DNA of 56,766 bases from Fredinandcohnia onubensis (GTDB lineage Bacteria > Bacillota > Bacilli > Bacillales > Bacillaceae_L). The stretch lies in NCBI RefSeq assembly GCF_002734285.1, contig NZ_NSEA01000007.1, positions 1 through 56,766 of the forward strand. Reading direction: 5' to 3'. The first letter of the stretch is position 1. The number at the start of each line of letters is the position of its first letter. Below are positions 16,640 to 26,497 of this stretch, one piece after another. The translations under genes and the position numbers were made by a program. Under the pieces are notes generated by a model, which saw only the letters and a list, made by a program, of their open reading frames with translations, was not told the DNA's origin and did not search any database.

Positions 16640-17644
16640 TTAGCGATATTTAATTCGCGGATCGATAACCGCATATAAAAGATCTACGATTAAATTGATA
16701 AAAACAAAGAAGGTCGCGACCACTAAAATACCTGACTGAATCACCGGGTAATCACGATAATTGATCGCTTCGTAAATATATCTTCCAATTCCAGGCCAAC
16801 CAAATATCGTTTCTGTTAAAATGGCTCCCCCAAGCAATAAACCTGTTTGTAAACCGATCACCGTTAAAACTGGGATGACTGCATTTTTCAAGGAGTGCTT
16901 GTACACGACCCAAAACATCTTGACTCCCTTTGCACGTGCCGTTCTTACGAAGTCTGAACGCATTACCTCAAGCATGCTGGAGCGTGTAATACGTGCGATT
17001 ATTGCCATTGGAATGGTTGCTAGCGCGACACTCGGTAAGATTAAATGCTTTAAGACCGTCACAAATTGATCAGTTCTCCCGTTAATCAGAGTATCTATTA
17101 AATAAAGACTGGTAATTGATTCAACGGGGTCACGTACATTTTCCCTACCGGTGGTTGGTAATAAATCTAATTGAAGTGCAAATGCCCACTGCTCCATTAA
17201 CCCTAACCAAAAAATTGGCATCGATACACCAATTAAAGCAAGGACCATCGCCGTGTAATCAAACCAAGAATTCTGAAACCAAGCGCTTATAATACCAGCG
17301 TTAACTCCTATTACAATTGCAATAATCATCGCAACAAGGGTTAACTCAATTGTTGCTGCTAGATAGGGCCAAATCTCATCACTTATAGCCGTCTTCGTCC
17401 GAATAGATTCACCTAAATCACCGGTAAAGAGGCCCTTGATATACTCGAAATATTGAATGTACAAAGGTTGATCCAGACCCAGTTTTGTTGTTAGCGCGGC
17501 AATGGCCTCCTCGGTAGCACGCTGGCCAAGGATGATCTGTGCCGGATTTCCTGGAATTAGGTGAATTATTGAAAAGACAACAAGCGTCATGCCAATTAAC
17601 ACTGGAATGACCATTCCAATTCGACGTAACGTATATGCGAACAA
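16640..17644 (-). CDS. appB: Oligopeptide ABC transporter permease (AppB/DppB-like)
   Basis: A 334-residue DppB/OppB-type permease. It starts with the usual FAYTLRRIGMVIPVLIGMTLVVF membrane segment and carries the contact motif SDFVRTARAKGVKMFWVVYKHSLKNA and the end GRYIYEAINYRDYPVIQSGIL. A TTG start at 17644 is chosen because GAGGTGA lies 5 nt upstream and the protein then begins like its relatives. The longer reading to 17719 would run through the hairpin that follows the binding-protein gene. It forms the import channel with AppC. Confidence 0.9.
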   Translation of the reverse strand: MFAYTLRRIGMVIPVLIGMTLVVFSIIHLIPGNPAQIILGQRATEEAIAALTTKLGLDQPLYIQYFEYIKGLFTGDLGESIRTKTAISDEIWPYLAATIELTLVAMIIAIVIGVNAGIISAWFQNSWFDYTAMVLALIGVSMPIFWLGLMEQWAFALQLDLLPTTGRENVRDPVESITSLYLIDTLINGRTDQFVTVLKHLILPSVALATIPMAIIARITRSSMLEVMRSDFVRTARAKGVKMFWVVYKHSLKNAVIPVLTVIGLQTGLLLGGAILTETIFGWPGIGRYIYEAINYRDYPVIQSGILVVATFFVFINLIVDLLYAVIDPRIKYR

Positions 17645-17676
17645 GGTTATCACCTCTTTTGTAGGAAAAGTAGACG

Positions 17677-17705
17677 TCAAAGAGGAGAATAAATCTCCCC
17701 TTTGA
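17677..17705 (-). promoter_or_regulatory. Intercistronic hairpin after the binding-protein gene
   Basis: TCAAAG(A)GGAGA and TCTCC(C)CTTTGA form a stem with a 5-nt loop but no T-tract. Such hairpins often protect the upstream binding-protein message and raise its level over the permeases; that role is inferred. Confidence 0.55.
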
Positions 17706-17726
17706 TCTGTCTCAATCATTCATCTT

Positions 17727-19367
17727 TTACTCAAATTCAACCTTTGTTAAAATGTCCGAACCTGTTGGATGTGGAAGTAGCCCTTTTAGGTTTTTCTTTC
17801 CTGCTAGTAGTGGTGTTGAGTGAACCAATGGTGCCCATGGAGAATCTTCATGGATAATTTCCTGGGCCTTTTTATACAATTCATTTCGTTGCTCTTGATC
17901 TGGAATGGTTTGGGCTTCAATTAAAATATCATGAAGCTCATCATTACTGTAATAAGAATAGTTGTTACTGCCGATGCTATCTTTATCTAACAACGTATAA
18001 ATAAAGTTATCTGGGTCTCCATTGTCCCCTGTCCAACCTAACATGTAGGCATCAAATTCTCCTTTACTTGCTTGTTCCAAATACGTTCCCCAATCAACTG
18101 ATTTAATTTCTGCCTTAACACCGATTTCAGCAAAGCTTGATTGGATAACCTCTGCAACCTTCATTCCATCAGGCATATATGGACGTGGAACAGGCATTGC
18201 CCAAAGCTCCATTTCAAACCCATCCGGATATCCTGCCTCAGCTAGTAATTCCTTCGCTTTTTCGAGATCATATGGATATGGTTCAATATCATCGTTATAT
18301 CCTTCTAATGCTGGTGGAAGTGGATTTTTAGCAGGCTCGGCAAGTCCTCCATAAAATGCTGCAATAATTCCTTCTTTATCAATCGCATGATTTAATGCCT
18401 GACGAACGAGTTTATTATCAAAAGGTGGTCTATTCACTGTAAAACCTAAGTAACCAACATTCATCGAAGGTCGCTCAAATGTTTGTAAATCAGGATTTCC
18501 TTCAATTTGAGTTAAATCTGAAGGGTTTACGCCATCCATCAAATCAATTTCACCTGCAAGTAATGCATTAAGGCGAGCTGAATTTTCTGGGATTGATCTG
18601 AAAATAATTTTCTCTAATTTCGGATAGCCTTCCATCCAATAATCAGCGTTCTTTTCTAATGTAATTCTGTCATTTTCTTTCCATTCAACAAATTTAAATG
18701 GACCTGTACCTACTGGATTTTTCATAAAATCTCCACCGAATTTTTCAAGTGCAGTAGGGCTTGCAATACCGAATGGGGACATCGCAAGGTTCTTCAAGAA
18801 AGGAGCTTGTGGACGATTTAATATAAATTTAACCGTAAAATCGTCTTCAGCAATTACTTCCTTTATCACATGACCTTCATCCCCTTTAAATCCTCCAAAC
18901 ATCGTGTAATAAGGGAATTGGTCAGCATCTCCATTCATCCAACGCTCAAAGTTCTTAACCACGGCTTCTGCATTAAAATCCGTACCGTCATGGAATTTAA
19001 CTCCTTCACGAAGCTTCAGTGTATATTCAATCCCGTCTTCAGAAGGTGTCCACTCAGTTGCCAGACCTGGTTGTAAAGTTGTGTCTTGCTCTCCATAGTT
19101 TATTAAGGTTTCAAAGATATTCACCGTTACCTTAAAGGTTTCCCCCTCCGTGGTTGAAATTGGGTCTAGAGAAACGGAATCCCCACCACGACCAAACACA
19201 AGCTCTTTTTGCACTTCACCTGTTGGTGTCTCTTCTTTTGGCTTATCTCCCTCATTTTGATTTTGATTTTGACTTCCTTCTTCACTTCCTCCACTACAGC
19301 CTACTAAAGCTGTCGATATAAGGAGCAGGAATAAAAGTGAGATTAGTATGCCTTTCCTCTTAAACAA
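17727..19367 (-). CDS. appA: Oligopeptide-binding lipoprotein (AppA/DppE-like)
   Basis: A 546-residue extracellular binding lipoprotein of SBP family 5. Lipobox LVGC (C24) is followed by a Gln/Asn/Glu-rich linker to about residue 52. The mature domain begins ELVFGRGGDSVSLDP and carries the family signature VKFHDGTDFNAEAVVKNFERW (about 133-153). The C-terminal part QASKGEFDAYMLGWTGDNGDPDN is characteristic of the DppE/AppA group. It captures peptides and passes them to the AppBC channel. It is the third gene of the operon and is followed by a stabilising hairpin. Oligopeptide versus dipeptide or nickel specificity cannot be told from the sequence. Confidence 0.9.
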   Translation of the reverse strand: MFKRKGILISLLFLLLISTALVGCSGGSEEGSQNQNQNEGDKPKEETPTGEVQKELVFGRGGDSVSLDPISTTEGETFKVTVNIFETLINYGEQDTTLQPGLATEWTPSEDGIEYTLKLREGVKFHDGTDFNAEAVVKNFERWMNGDADQFPYYTMFGGFKGDEGHVIKEVIAEDDFTVKFILNRPQAPFLKNLAMSPFGIASPTALEKFGGDFMKNPVGTGPFKFVEWKENDRITLEKNADYWMEGYPKLEKIIFRSIPENSARLNALLAGEIDLMDGVNPSDLTQIEGNPDLQTFERPSMNVGYLGFTVNRPPFDNKLVRQALNHAIDKEGIIAAFYGGLAEPAKNPLPPALEGYNDDIEPYPYDLEKAKELLAEAGYPDGFEMELWAMPVPRPYMPDGMKVAEVIQSSFAEIGVKAEIKSVDWGTYLEQASKGEFDAYMLGWTGDNGDPDNFIYTLLDKDSIGSNNYSYYSNDELHDILIEAQTIPDQEQRNELYKKAQEIIHEDSPWAPLVHSTPLLAGKKNLKGLLPHPTGSDILTKVEFE

Positions 19368-19410
19368 TTAAATTCCCCCTTGTAGCATTTTTTATCATGA
19401 ATGGTGCGAG

Positions 19411-20379
19411 TCATTCGTAGAGATGACAAGCAACAAAATGACCTTTTTCCACTTCCTTAAACTCTGGGCGTGTCGTCTTACAAATATCCATGCAACTTTG
19501 GCATCTTGTGTGAAATGTACAACCTGCAGGTGGGTTTGATGGGCTTGGAATCTCCCCGGTGATCCCAACCGAATCATTTTTATAATCTGGGTCTGGAATT
19601 GGCACCGCTTCTAGCAAGCTTTTTGTATATGGATGTAGAGGTTTATTGTAAAGCTTCTCACTATCAGTCAATTCTATGATTCTTCCTAAATACATCACGC
19701 CCACTCTATCACTTATATGCCGCACTACCCCTAAATCATGTGCAATAAATATGTAGGTTAGGTCATATTTCTTTTGCAAATCCTCCATTAGATTTAATAC
19801 CTGTGATTGAATCGACACATCGAGAGCGGAAACTGGCTCGTCTGCAATAATGAGGGAAGGATTAGTCATTAACGCCTTTGCAATACCAATACGCTGTCGC
19901 TGTCCTCCACTAAATTGGTGCGGATATCGTTTTGCATGATAACTACTTAATCCTACGACCTCTAGCATTTCTTGGACTCTACGTTTTCGTTCCTTTCTAT
20001 CACCAATCCCGTGAACGATCAGAGGCTCCTCTAGTATTTTTTCGACAGTATGCCTCGGATTAAGGGAAGCATATGGATCCTGAAAAATAATTTGCATATA
20101 ACGTCTGAGTTTCCTCATCTCTGATAATGATAGATTTGTAACATCCTGGTCATTAAATAGAACCTGACCTTCCGTTGGGTCTAAAAGCCGTAAGATAAGT
20201 CTTCCTGTTGTAGATTTTCCACACCCACTTTCTCCAACAATCCCTAGGGTTTCGCCCTTATTCACAAAAAAGGAAAGTCCATCAACGGCCTTTACATCTC
20301 CAATCTTTTTTCCAAACACGCCGCCCTTAATCGGAAAATACTTTTTTAAATTATGGACTTGTAGTAAAGGCTGTGTCAT
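19411..20379 (-). CDS. appF: Oligopeptide ABC transporter ATP-binding protein (AppF/DppF-like)
   Basis: A 322-residue ATPase of the OppF/DppF type: Walker [10 protein letters not shown] (about 46-54), LSGGQ-type FSGGQRQRIGIAKAL, Walker B LIIADEPVSALD, switch histidine in IAHDLG. The C-terminal oligopeptide-transporter extension carries four cysteines (CTFHTRCQSCMDIC), the pattern that binds an iron-sulfur or metal site in this family. The ATG at 20379 follows GGAGGAG; an upstream extension to 20568 lies inside appD and is rejected. It overlaps the end of appD by 29 nt, so it is translationally coupled. Confidence 0.92.
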   Translation of the reverse strand: MTQPLLQVHNLKKYFPIKGGVFGKKIGDVKAVDGLSFFVNKGETLGIVGESGCGKSTTGRLILRLLDPTEGQVLFNDQDVTNLSLSEMRKLRRYMQIIFQDPYASLNPRHTVEKILEEPLIVHGIGDRKERKRRVQEMLEVVGLSSYHAKRYPHQFSGGQRQRIGIAKALMTNPSLIIADEPVSALDVSIQSQVLNLMEDLQKKYDLTYIFIAHDLGVVRHISDRVGVMYLGRIIELTDSEKLYNKPLHPYTKSLLEAVPIPDPDYKNDSVGITGEIPSPSNPPAGCTFHTRCQSCMDICKTTRPEFKEVEKGHFVACHLYE

Positions 20380-21367
20380 GATTGCTCTCCTCCTCTCGAG
20401 TTTGTAAAAAACAGCGAACACGATGCCCTCTGTCATCCACCTTATATAGCTCTGGATTTTCTGAAGAACATCGTTCAAATGCGAATTCACATCGCTCAGC
20501 AAAACGACACCCATGCTTGATTGAACCGGGCTTTGGTACATTTCCAGGAATTGAATAAAGGCGTTCATTCTTATTACGAATATCGGGAACTGATTTTAAT
20601 AATCCTTTCGTATATGGATGTTTCGGATTTTTAAAAATAGAGGAGACTTCTCCTTCTTCCACAATCTTTCCGGCATACATGACAACCACTCGTTCACATA
20701 TTTGCGCAACAACACCTAAATCATGTGTGATGAGCATAATGGCAGTATTCATCTCGACGTTCAGTTCCTTCATCAACTTCAAGATCTGTGATTGAATCGT
20801 AACGTCTAAGGCAGTTGTTGGTTCATCTGCGATTAATAGTTTTGGGTTGCAGGCCATCGCCATTGCAATCATCACTCTTTGTCGCATACCTCCAGATAAT
20901 TGGTGTGGATATTCTTCCATTAATTCCTCTGCACGTGGCAGGCCGACACGTTTCAAAATTTCAATTGCCTTTGAACGGGATTTCTTCTTATCCCATTTCA
21001 TATGGATCTTTATCCCCTCTATCATTTGATTACCGATTGTAAATAGAGGATTTAGAGATGTCATGGGCTCCTGAAAAATCATCGCGATTTCATTTCCCCT
21101 AATTTGACGCATCTTTTTCTCAGAGTAATGGATGATATTTTCACCGTTAAAAATAATTTCACCACCGACAACTTTACCGGGAGGATTTGGAACTAGTCCC
21201 ATTATCGATAAGGATGTGACACTTTTTCCGCAGCCAGATTCTCCAACTACCCCGAGAATTTCACCTTCTTTTATATGAAAGTCAATGTGGTCAACCGCTG
21301 GTATTTCCCCTTCATCAGTAAAAAATGAGGTGCGTAAACCATTTACCTCAATTATTTTTTCCCCCAT
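20351..21367 (-). CDS. appD: Oligopeptide ABC transporter ATP-binding protein (AppD/DppD-like)
   Basis: A 338-residue ATPase of the OppD/DppD type, first gene of the operon. Walker [10 protein letters not shown], Walker [13 protein letters not shown], the signature [16 protein letters not shown] and the switch histidine (LITHDLG) are present. The C-terminal extension includes [14 protein letters not shown], the conserved cysteine set of this family. AGGTGTGATAG precedes the ATG. With AppF it would form the ATPase heterodimer that drives peptide import. Confidence 0.92.
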   Translation of the reverse strand: MGEKIIEVNGLRTSFFTDEGEIPAVDHIDFHIKEGEILGVVGESGCGKSVTSLSIMGLVPNPPGKVVGGEIIFNGENIIHYSEKKMRQIRGNEIAMIFQEPMTSLNPLFTIGNQMIEGIKIHMKWDKKKSRSKAIEILKRVGLPRAEELMEEYPHQLSGGMRQRVMIAMAMACNPKLLIADEPTTALDVTIQSQILKLMKELNVEMNTAIMLITHDLGVVAQICERVVVMYAGKIVEEGEVSSIFKNPKHPYTKGLLKSVPDIRNKNERLYSIPGNVPKPGSIKHGCRFAERCEFAFERCSSENPELYKVDDRGHRVRCFLQTREEESNHDTAFTTSP

Positions 21368-21529
21368 CTATCACACCTGCCTTTACAAGAAGTTTTATTA
21401 AAAAGGTGGACGAATTATTACAACATTGTAAAAAAAAGGCTTAGAGAAACGAAGGGATTTTCTGCTATGATTCGACACAATTTCCCTGGAAATAACAAAA
21501 TAAGCAGGAATCCGTCGAATCTGAAGATA

Positions 21530-21558
21530 AAAAAAAGACACGGAAGATTCTCCGTGTC
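21530..21558 (-). terminator. Terminator of ygaD
   Basis: GACACGGA, a 5-nt loop and TTCCGTGTC are followed on the minus strand by TTTTTTT. It ends the ygaD transcript before the app operon. Confidence 0.88.
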
Positions 21559-21570
21559 CATTTGCTTTCC

Positions 21571-23322
21571 TTAATCATCAAGTTGTTGTACCTGGAATAG
21601 GTTGAAATAATGTCCTTTTTGGCTCATTAATTCGGCATGCGTACCGACTTCTACAATTTCCCCATGCTCTATTAAGACAATTTTATCGGCATGTGTAATC
21701 GTTGATAATCGATGAGCAACGATAAAGGTAGTACGATTTTTTGCTAATTCCTCTAGTGATTCCTGAATGAGGTGTTCACTTTCAAGATCTAATGCTGAAG
21801 TTGCTTCATCCCAGATTAATAATGGCGGATTTTTTAAAAATACGCGCGCAATTGCAATTCGTTGTTTTTGTCCACCTGATAGCTTTACGCCTCGTTCCCC
21901 TACTTTTGTATCATAGCCTTGAGGGAGATTTTCGATAAATTCATGGGCATTTGCAGCTTTAGCTGCTTCAATAATTTCTTCGTCAGTTGCCCCCGGCTTA
22001 CCAAGAAGAATATTATGCTTAACTGATTCACTAAATAAAAAGGTGTCCTGATGGACCATACCAATTTTATCACGAAGACTTCTTACCTTATAAGATCGAA
22101 TATCCGTCCCATCTAGTAAGATTCTTCCTCCAGTTACATCGTAGAATCTTGGTATTAAGCTGACGAGTGTCGACTTTCCTCCACCACTCATTCCGACCAG
22201 AGCAACTGTTTCTCCACTTTGAATGTTAAGATTAATATCCTTTAAAACGACTTGATCGTCATCATCATCGCCATATGAAAATGTGACGTTTTCGAAACTC
22301 ATACTTCCGGATACATTTTTACATTCAACCGCATTTGGCCCATCGACGATATCATATTTTTCATCGATAAATTCGAATACACGATCCATCGAAGCAAGGG
22401 CTTGTGTTAATGTTGTTGATGAGTTTACAAGTCGTCTTAACGGGTTGTAGAGTCGATCTATATAGGCGACAAACGCAACCAGAGTTCCGACTGTTAAATC
22501 ACCTTGAATCACTTGATAGCCTGCATACCCAATTACAAGTAGTGGAGCGATATCTGTAATCGTATTAACGACTGCAAAGGTTTTTGCATTCCAGCTTGTA
22601 TGGTCTAATGCCTTTTGCAGGAAATTGCTGTTTTGTTTATCAAAAAGCTTTTGTTCATGATCTTCTATTGCAAAACTTCGGATAACAGGTATCCCCTGTA
22701 CACGTTCATGGAGATACCCTTGCACCTCTGCCAACGCCTGTGATCTTGATCTTGTAAGATGGCGCAGCCTGCCATAAAAATACTTAATCGAAAAACCATA
22801 GAATGGAAACAAAATAACAGAAACGATTGTTAATGGAATATCGAGCGTCAGCATAATTCCAATTGCAATAAAAATGGTAAACAGATCAAGCCATAAGTTC
22901 ATTAACCCTGTAATGACAAATGTTTTCGTTTGCTCCACATCATGGATAACCCTAGATATTACTTCACCCGCTCGTGTATTGGCATAATACCTTAGACTTA
23001 GCTTTTGTATATGGTCAAAAAGCTGGTCACGGATATCATAGAGGATTTTACTACCGACCCATTGCGCATAATATTGTCGATAATATTCAACAGGTGGCCG
23101 TAGTACAAGAAAAATAAATAACATGATTCCCATCGCTATGAAAAGTTTTGATAGTTTATCATCTTGGGTAAGATCTGCAGCGATGACATCATCCAATACA
23201 TATTTCAGTAATAGTGGGGTGAGCATTGGAATCGAAAATTTTATGATCCCAATGATAATCGTGATAAAGATTTGAAACCTGTACGGCTTCACAAATTTCA
23301 TATAACGTCTAGTACTCCCCAA
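21571..23322 (-). CDS. ygaD: YgaD-like ABC exporter, fused permease-ATPase
   Basis: A 583-residue half-transporter: six membrane segments (about 15-310) fused to an ABC ATPase domain (about 340-583). Walker A is GMSGGGKST, the signature [13 protein letters not shown], Walker [14 protein letters not shown] and the switch histidine is in VAHRLST. It is of the MsbA/LmrA class and would work as a homodimer; the substrate could be a lipid or drug. The TTG start at 23322 follows GGAAGG at 8 nt and gives [12 protein letters not shown], matching the start of B. subtilis YgaD. A longer reading to 23406 lacks this fit. Confidence 0.9.
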   Translation of the reverse strand: MGSTRRYMKFVKPYRFQIFITIIIGIIKFSIPMLTPLLLKYVLDDVIAADLTQDDKLSKLFIAMGIMLFIFLVLRPPVEYYRQYYAQWVGSKILYDIRDQLFDHIQKLSLRYYANTRAGEVISRVIHDVEQTKTFVITGLMNLWLDLFTIFIAIGIMLTLDIPLTIVSVILFPFYGFSIKYFYGRLRHLTRSRSQALAEVQGYLHERVQGIPVIRSFAIEDHEQKLFDKQNSNFLQKALDHTSWNAKTFAVVNTITDIAPLLVIGYAGYQVIQGDLTVGTLVAFVAYIDRLYNPLRRLVNSSTTLTQALASMDRVFEFIDEKYDIVDGPNAVECKNVSGSMSFENVTFSYGDDDDDQVVLKDINLNIQSGETVALVGMSGGGKSTLVSLIPRFYDVTGGRILLDGTDIRSYKVRSLRDKIGMVHQDTFLFSESVKHNILLGKPGATDEEIIEAAKAANAHEFIENLPQGYDTKVGERGVKLSGGQKQRIAIARVFLKNPPLLIWDEATSALDLESEHLIQESLEELAKNRTTFIVAHRLSTITHADKIVLIEHGEIVEVGTHAELMSQKGHYFNLFQVQQLDD

Positions 23323-23385
23323 TCCCCTGACCTTCCTTCTAGTTGTTGTACAATCTATTACCCGAAAAAATCGGGTTAAAATTTG

Positions 23386-23412
23386 AAAACCTGTTGTTAG
23401 TTTCAACAGGTT
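23386..23412 (-). terminator. Terminator of ygaC
   Basis: AACCTGTTG and CAACAGGTT form a perfect 9-bp stem with a 7-nt loop, followed on the minus strand by TTCAAATTTT. Confidence 0.65.
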
Positions 23413-23424
23413 CGGGTAAAAATC

Positions 23425-23955
23425 TTAACTTCGATAGGTTAAATATCGCTCATACCAGATATCGATAAAATCCGGTGCAAATGGACCTTTACGTCCACGA
23501 ATCCATTGGATAAGCTTGTCTACATTATTCTTTAATATCTTATCAATGACATCAGGATAATTCATTTCTCGACGATGCTTTTCATACTCATCCTCGTCTA
23601 ATAAGATAAATGTCATATCTGGAAATACCTTTATATCCAAGTCATAATCGATATATTTCAATGCTTCATCATCGGAAATAAACGGTGAGCTGATATTACA
23701 GTAATAATAAACCCCATCCTCACGTATCATTCCGATAATATTAAACCAATGGCGAGCATGAAAATAACATATAGCCGGTTCACGTGTAATCCAAGTCCGG
23801 CCGTCGGACTCTGTCACAGTAGTGCGGTCATTCCCGCCAATAACTATGCTTTGTGTACCTTTAAGCACTCTTGTTTCTTCCCAAACACGGTGAATATGGC
23901 CATTATGTTTATAACTATGGATTTGTATTTTGTCTCCTTCCATGGGAATACCCAT
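23425..23955 (-). CDS. ygaC: YgaC-like DUF402 nucleoside tri-/diphosphatase
   Basis: A 176-residue protein of the DUF402 family, nearly the same as B. subtilis YgaC along its whole length: [17 protein letters not shown] at the start, [19 protein letters not shown] in the middle and [17 protein letters not shown] at the end. Members of this group in Staphylococcus and Streptococcus have been shown to hydrolyse nucleoside tri- and diphosphates with divalent metal. Acidic residues in [13 protein letters not shown] probably bind the metal. No membrane segment is present. It is a single-gene transcript between ygaD and ygaB. Confidence 0.9.
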   Translation of the reverse strand: MGIPMEGDKIQIHSYKHNGHIHRVWEETRVLKGTQSIVIGGNDRTTVTESDGRTWITREPAICYFHARHWFNIIGMIREDGVYYYCNISSPFISDDEALKYIDYDLDIKVFPDMTFILLDEDEYEKHRREMNYPDVIDKILKNNVDKLIQWIRGRKGPFAPDFIDIWYERYLTYRS

Positions 23956-24134
23956 TCTCTCTCCCTACTTTCACTTTGGGCAGCTTTGTCTTATACATTT
24001 CTAGATCTTCTAAATTATGATATAGATATTGTGTTTTATTCGATAGGTTTAAGGCCGAACTCCCATATCGAATGTATAAAAACAAAGAAAAACCTTTTTT
24101 TACTATTATAACGGTTAGTCCGATTTTTTAAAAC

Positions 24135-24168
24135 AAAAGAGCCATCGTTATTTTTCGATGACTCTTTT
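24135..24168 (-). terminator. Terminator of ygaB
   Basis: AAAAGAGTCATCG and CGATGGCTCTTTT (minus strand) form a near-perfect stem around an AT-rich loop, just past the ygaB stop codon. Confidence 0.8.
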
Positions 24169-24179
24169 ACGCAACATAT

Positions 24180-24437
24180 TTAGACAGTTTGATGGATTTT
24201 GCCTTGATAGGATCGAATAACTTCTTCAGTTTGTTGCTGAAATAAGTCATGGATCTGCGTTAGCTCATCTTGCATACGTTTTATCTCTTCTTGTATCGGC
24301 TGGAGTTCAGTTTCTTTTTGAAGTTCTAAAATTTGCTTCTCTAGTTCTTGGCATCTTTCAATTTCAGATTGAATGAAAAGTAGCTTATCCATTGTTTTTA
24401 ACTGTTCACCAACAAGGGCATTAAAATTGCTCATCAT
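24180..24437 (-). CDS. ygaB: YgaB-like coiled-coil protein
   Basis: A small protein of 85 residues, rich in Glu, Gln and Leu, predicted to be one long coiled coil (about 15-75, heptads through QSEIERCQELEKQILELQKE). It corresponds to B. subtilis YgaB by position between ygaC and sspE and by length. The function is unknown. A GGAGG-type site is present before the ATG. Expression during sporulation would fit the neighbouring sspE but was not tested. Confidence 0.8.
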   Translation of the reverse strand: MMSNFNALVGEQLKTMDKLLFIQSEIERCQELEKQILELQKETELQPIQEEIKRMQDELTQIHDLFQQQTEEVIRSYQGKIHQTV

Positions 24438-24611
24438 GTGATCCTCCTAATTGTCTATGAACTATTATTATTGTTATAACCTATTATTTCTGGAAATAGA
24501 CTCAATTTCCTTTGTCTATGTATGTAGTTATATAGGAGGTTTTGTCAAACAAACAAAGAAGGACGTTTGCTAGCACGGTTCATTGATTGTTTTAGGATGT
24601 CATACAGTTTT

Positions 24612-24737
24612 ATGAAGGACTTTACGTGGTGACCTTTGCTCCGGTCGGGACTTCATCCTGCTTATGAAGGACTTTACGCGGGGACCTTTGCTCTGTTCGG
24701 GACTTCATCCTGCTTATGACAGCTACTTCATCCAACT
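24612..24737. repeat. 52-bp tandem repeat, ATGAAGGACTTTAC family
   Basis: Two complete units start at 24612 and 24664. A third at 24716 is internally deleted. Each unit begins ATGAAGGACTTTACG and ends GGGACTTCATCC, so the ends are inverted repeats. The same family recurs at 56409-56766. The rest of the 24438-24812 gap shows no gene; the sspE terminator is at its right end. Confidence 0.85.
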
Positions 24738-24752
24738 CAAATTAGAAAAAGG

Positions 24753-24785
24753 AAAACACTTCCCGACGAATACAGGAAGTGTTTT
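24753..24785 (-). terminator. Terminator of sspE
   Basis: ACACTTCC, a loop and GGAAGTGT are followed by TTTT on the minus strand. Confidence 0.8.
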
Positions 24786-24812
24786 GGGTAAAGCAGTAAG
24801 TATGTTGTTATA

Positions 24813-24989
24813 TTAGCCTTGGCCTTTGTTAGACTGAGACTGTTGGTTTTGACGTCTTACTTCTTGAGCGTTTGTTTCGCTAGCAAACTCAGTACCGAAT
24901 TGACCACCAGCACCTTGAGATTGAGCGTTTTGTTGTCTAACTTGTTGTACGTTAGTTCCAGCTGAAGTTTTGTTTGGTTGTTTAGCCAT
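24813..24989 (-). CDS. sspE: Gamma-type small acid-soluble spore protein SspE
   Basis: A 58-residue Gln/Asn/Ser/Ala-rich protein without Trp or Cys, lacking hydrophobic core residues. It contains the two imperfect repeats of gamma-type SASP: GTNVQQVRQQNAQSQ and ETNAQEVRRQNQQSQ. Between them, GGQFGTEFASET holds the germination-protease cleavage motif (T/A-E-F-A-S-E). It is an amino-acid store of the spore core, degraded on germination. The ATG at 24989 follows GGAGGTGATTACA; an upstream ATG at 25004 overlaps that ribosome site. Sigma-G control is expected from the family. Shorter than B. subtilis SspE (84 aa). Confidence 0.95.
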   Translation of the reverse strand: MAKQPNKTSAGTNVQQVRQQNAQSQGAGGQFGTEFASETNAQEVRRQNQQSQSNKGQG

Positions 24990-25146
24990 TGTAATCACCT
25001 CCACGACAATTAATTTGTCCTAGAAGGGAATTTAATATCCATAAAAATTTTAATAAATAAATAGGATAATTTTACATGCTTTGGATAATCTTATTAATTG
25101 AACATAGTGAAACTAATATCATGTTCAAAAAGGAGGGTAATTGAAG

Positions 25147-25368
25147 ATGTATGCTGGTCGAGACATGACTCATTTATCAATGATCCCAAAAAATGAATGG
25201 AAGGAAAGCGAGCTTGCTTTTTTCCACCATTCCTTTCAACAAATTGTCCCTTATTTAAATGCTGAGGGCCAATCCCTTCACCGTGAAATCGTCCAGGAAA
25301 TTGAAGCTAGGGGCGGTTTCCATCGTAACAATGAATATACAAGTGATATTAAATTGTCGTATGATTGA
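25147..25368 (+). CDS. yfhS: YfhS-like small protein
   Basis: A 73-residue hydrophilic protein at the yfhS position, divergent from sspE and convergent with mutY. It has the motif YAGRDMTHLSMIPKNEW and an acidic-basic C-terminal half with IEARGGFHRNN. AAGGAGGG lies 9 nt before the ATG at 25147; a TTG at 25141 is too close to it. In B. subtilis yfhS is linked to sporulation expression. The function is unknown. Assignment rests mainly on synteny and length. Confidence 0.7.
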   Translation: MYAGRDMTHLSMIPKNEWKESELAFFHHSFQQIVPYLNAEGQSLHREIVQEIEARGGFHRNNEYTSDIKLSYD

Positions 25369-25388
25369 TTTTTAGGTAGAGATAAAGT

Positions 25389-25415
25389 GGGTCAAGGGAC
25401 CTGTCCCCTTGACCC
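25389..25415. terminator. Terminator between yfhS and mutY
   Basis: GGGTCAAGGG and CCCCTTGACCC form an 11-bp stem with a GACCTGT-type loop, between convergent genes. The T-tracts are short. The loop matches the dispersed GGACCTGTCCC motif. Confidence 0.6.
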
Positions 25416-25417
25416 AT

Positions 25418-26497
25418 TTATTTAGTGAGATAGCTTTTTAATATTTTTTGATGGGAAACCGGGAAGGTGTACTCTTCCATTTCCTTTAAGCTAACTAGCT
25501 TCAAATTGTCGGTTTCATTTATAGTTCCCTCTATTTTCCCTTCAAAAACGGTTATGTTCCAAATCAAATGAGAAAACACATGCTGAATCGTCGTAAATGC
25601 TTGTCCAATTTTTGCCTTTATTTGATACTCATCTGTCAAAAAATCTCCGAGTTGTTCTTTTGGTGCTTGGACGTCTAGAATGGTTTCATTGTTTGGAAAT
25701 TCCCATAAATTTGCCAAAAGTCCTTTTTCAGGTCGTTTATGGATTAAAAATTTTCCATCTTCGTTTATTAAAACCACTGCCGCCATAGAAACAGCCGTTG
25801 GTGCTTTTTTCTTACTCTTTACTGGTAGTTCTTTTTGAACACCCTCTGCAAAAGCTCTACAGTGTTCACGTACAGGACATAATAGGCAGGCTGGGTTTCC
25901 TGGAACGCAAATGAGTGCACCTAATTCCATTAAAGCTTGATTAAAAGCAGATGGATTGTCTTTTGAAATAATTTCTCTGACAATGTCCTCAAACAGTTGG
26001 CGCGTTTTGGGCTTAGCGATGTCATCCCATACTGATAAAATCCTCGAAAGAACTCTCATCACATTTCCATCCACGGCAGGCTCAGGTATTCCATAAGCAA
26101 TACTAAGGATTGCGCCTGTTGTATATGGGCCAACACCTTTTAGGCTCGAAATTTTCTCAACCGTATTTGGAACCTTGCCATCATATTCTTGCGCCACTTC
26201 CTTAACAGCTGCATGAAGGTTTCGAACGCGTGAATAATACCCTAAGCCTTCCCATGCTTTAAGAACCTTCTCTTCTTCTGCTTCAGCAAGGTCTTCGATT
26301 GTCGGAAACTTAGAAACGAAGTTCTCAAAATACGGAATGACTGTATCAACTCTTGTTTGCTGGAGCATAATTTCCGAAACCCATACTTTATATGGATCTT
26401 GATCCTGTCTCCATGGAAGGTCTCTTTGTTCCTTTTCAAACCACTCAATTAAATCCTTTTGAAATTCATTTATCGTAAAATTTTCTAAAAGTTTCAT
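25418..26497 (-). CDS. mutY: A/G-specific adenine glycosylase MutY
   Basis: A 359-residue base-excision repair enzyme that removes adenine mispaired with 8-oxoguanine. Catalytic E42 is in EIMLQQTRV. The helix-hairpin-helix is at 118-132 ([13 protein letters not shown]) with D143 in VDGNVMRV. A [4Fe-4S] cluster is bound by C197, C204, C207 and C213 in the exact C-x6-C-x2-C-x5-C spacing. The C-terminal part (about 230-359) is the NUDIX-like domain that recognises 8-oxoG. The start gives a normal N-terminus. It is divergent from yfhP. Confidence 0.96.
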   Translation of the reverse strand: MKLLENFTINEFQKDLIEWFEKEQRDLPWRQDQDPYKVWVSEIMLQQTRVDTVIPYFENFVSKFPTIEDLAEAEEEKVLKAWEGLGYYSRVRNLHAAVKEVAQEYDGKVPNTVEKISSLKGVGPYTTGAILSIAYGIPEPAVDGNVMRVLSRILSVWDDIAKPKTRQLFEDIVREIISKDNPSAFNQALMELGALICVPGNPACLLCPVREHCRAFAEGVQKELPVKSKKKAPTAVSMAAVVLINEDGKFLIHKRPEKGLLANLWEFPNNETILDVQAPKEQLGDFLTDEYQIKAKIGQAFTTIQHVFSHLIWNITVFEGKIEGTINETDNLKLVSLKEMEEYTFPVSHQKILKSYLTK

